Source of the DNA: Saccoglossus kowalevskii
Taxonomy: Eukaryota > Hemichordata > Enteropneusta > Harrimaniidae
Length of the DNA stretch: 21,042 bases
NCBI RefSeq assembly: GCF_000003605.2
Contig: NW_003108590.1
Span: 36,609-57,650, forward strand
Reading direction: 5' to 3'
The notes beneath the pieces are model-generated. The model saw only the letters and a program-made list of their open reading frames with translations, was not told where the DNA came from and did no database searches. Position numbers and translations under genes: made by a program. Of the stretch, positions 20,438 through 21,042 are shown piece by piece. How positions within the stretch are numbered: the stretch's first letter is position 1; each line of letters starts with the position of its first letter.

Positions 20438-20887
20438 CTGATTCGATAATATTAGTACATCGACAGACGAGCTTGTAATACTGTCCAAAGATACAAGCTG
20501 GAACTAGAAAGTGAGTAGGTGCCAACAGAAACTTGGCTTCAGAAATGACAAATGCTGGATAGTCGGTATAGACAGACACGTCAAACAGACATTTCAACAA
20601 CTTATTTGAAGTATCATAAATGTGTTATAAAGTCTCATCTGTGGAAGACATGAAATGTTCAACAAAAAGACTCAGAGTTTATGTGGGCATCATCTTGTAG
20701 CCGCAATTGTTGAACGTCAACAGATTTGCCATCAGTCGCTACTTTACATGTATGCATTTTAGGTGTATAGTTGAAATACCATATATTGTTTGTGTCATTC
20801 GCGATTCAGGCTTATATATTTCCATCTAGTCACGTTTGGCATGTTCATTACAGGGTATTTTGAGCTGACTTTTTAGGTCAGTGAGTA
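20438..20887. other. Sequence upstream of the candidate exon, probably intron
   Basis: No minus-strand exon ending in phase 2 can be identified with confidence between here and the window edge. The protein start and promoter should therefore lie to the right of the window. Confidence 0.45.
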
Positions 20888-20950
20888 TTCATTGTTCAGT
20901 GGTTAGCATGTCCATCAATAGTGTGCTCTTGTTTGAATCCAGTGTCACTG
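20888..20950 (+). repeat. tRNA-derived SINE head (third, diverged)
   Basis: TTCAGTGGTTAGCATG at 20895-20910 resembles an A box and GTTTGAATCC at 20931-20940 a B box. Their spacing is shorter than in the other two heads. It lies upstream of the F-box gene's visible exons, on the opposite strand. Confidence 0.45.
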
Positions 20951-21042
20951 TACATGTTGTGAGTTAGTATGTAAATGCTATTTTTTTGTTCGTGTACCTG
21001 TAACTATATAATCATACTAGTTTTTGTACAGTGAGGTTCAAA

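Noticed and set aside
20334-20600. 88-codon minus-strand frame overlapping the candidate upstream exon
   Set aside because: It does not join to the F-box exon in the correct phase at the good donor, and it has no recognisable motif.
1-21042. CRISPR arrays, bacterial operons, phage or integrated virus genes
   Set aside because: No regularly spaced direct repeats, no long bacterial-type ORFs, and no capsid, integrase or polymerase motifs were found; the DNA is plainly animal nuclear.

Overview
The window is nuclear genomic DNA from an animal. It is AT-rich, has long gene-poor stretches, microsatellites, many short inverted-repeat elements and tRNA-like SINE heads, and contains one gene split into small exons by standard GT...AG introns. 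A 50-base run of N shows a draft scaffold. The repeat landscape (TACTGTAAAA-type and CACTGTAACC-type MITEs, and an AATAAAGATTATT-type retroelement tail) suggests a marine invertebrate such as a mollusc or other lophotrochozoan. That is an inference from repeat style, not proven here.

The one clear gene lies on the minus strand, from about 20437 down to a TGA stop at 12083-12085. I joined ten exons by hand (20255-20105, 19906-19746, 18686-18535, 17646-17566, 17279-17168, 16819-16742, 15988-15861, 15057-14941, 13470-13360, 12170-12083). Every junction keeps the reading frame. They encode an F-box followed by about eleven cysteine-containing leucine-rich repeats, so the product is a substrate receptor of an SCF-type ubiquitin ligase. 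An eleventh, less certain exon (20437-20338) precedes the F-box exon. The protein start is missing and probably lies beyond the right edge. With the candidate exon, 425 residues are visible.

Positions 1-12082 hold no gene I can support. They contain a CA/TA microsatellite, two TTAA-bounded inverted-repeat elements whose termini carry NRF-1-like GCGCAYGCGC cores (2225-2527 and 4033-4198), a small element at 4705-4796, two SINE heads (about 4359 and 6345), a LINE-like tail near 3655, a near-perfect 40-bp palindrome (7204-7243), two TA-flanked MITEs (7969-8176 and 9574-9785), a degraded MITE near 7717, a gap between two duplicate blocks (10174-10358), and a GAC/AAC triplet repeat (10670-10712).

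The introns are heavily colonised by MITEs: four TACTGT...ACAGTA copies, two pogo-like CACTG...CAGTG copies and one long TTAA foldback. Two copies end within about 30 bases of a 5' splice site. The strongest unusual signals are the TTAA family with NRF-1-like ends and this intronic MITE cluster. I saw no sign of a wholly new gene system.
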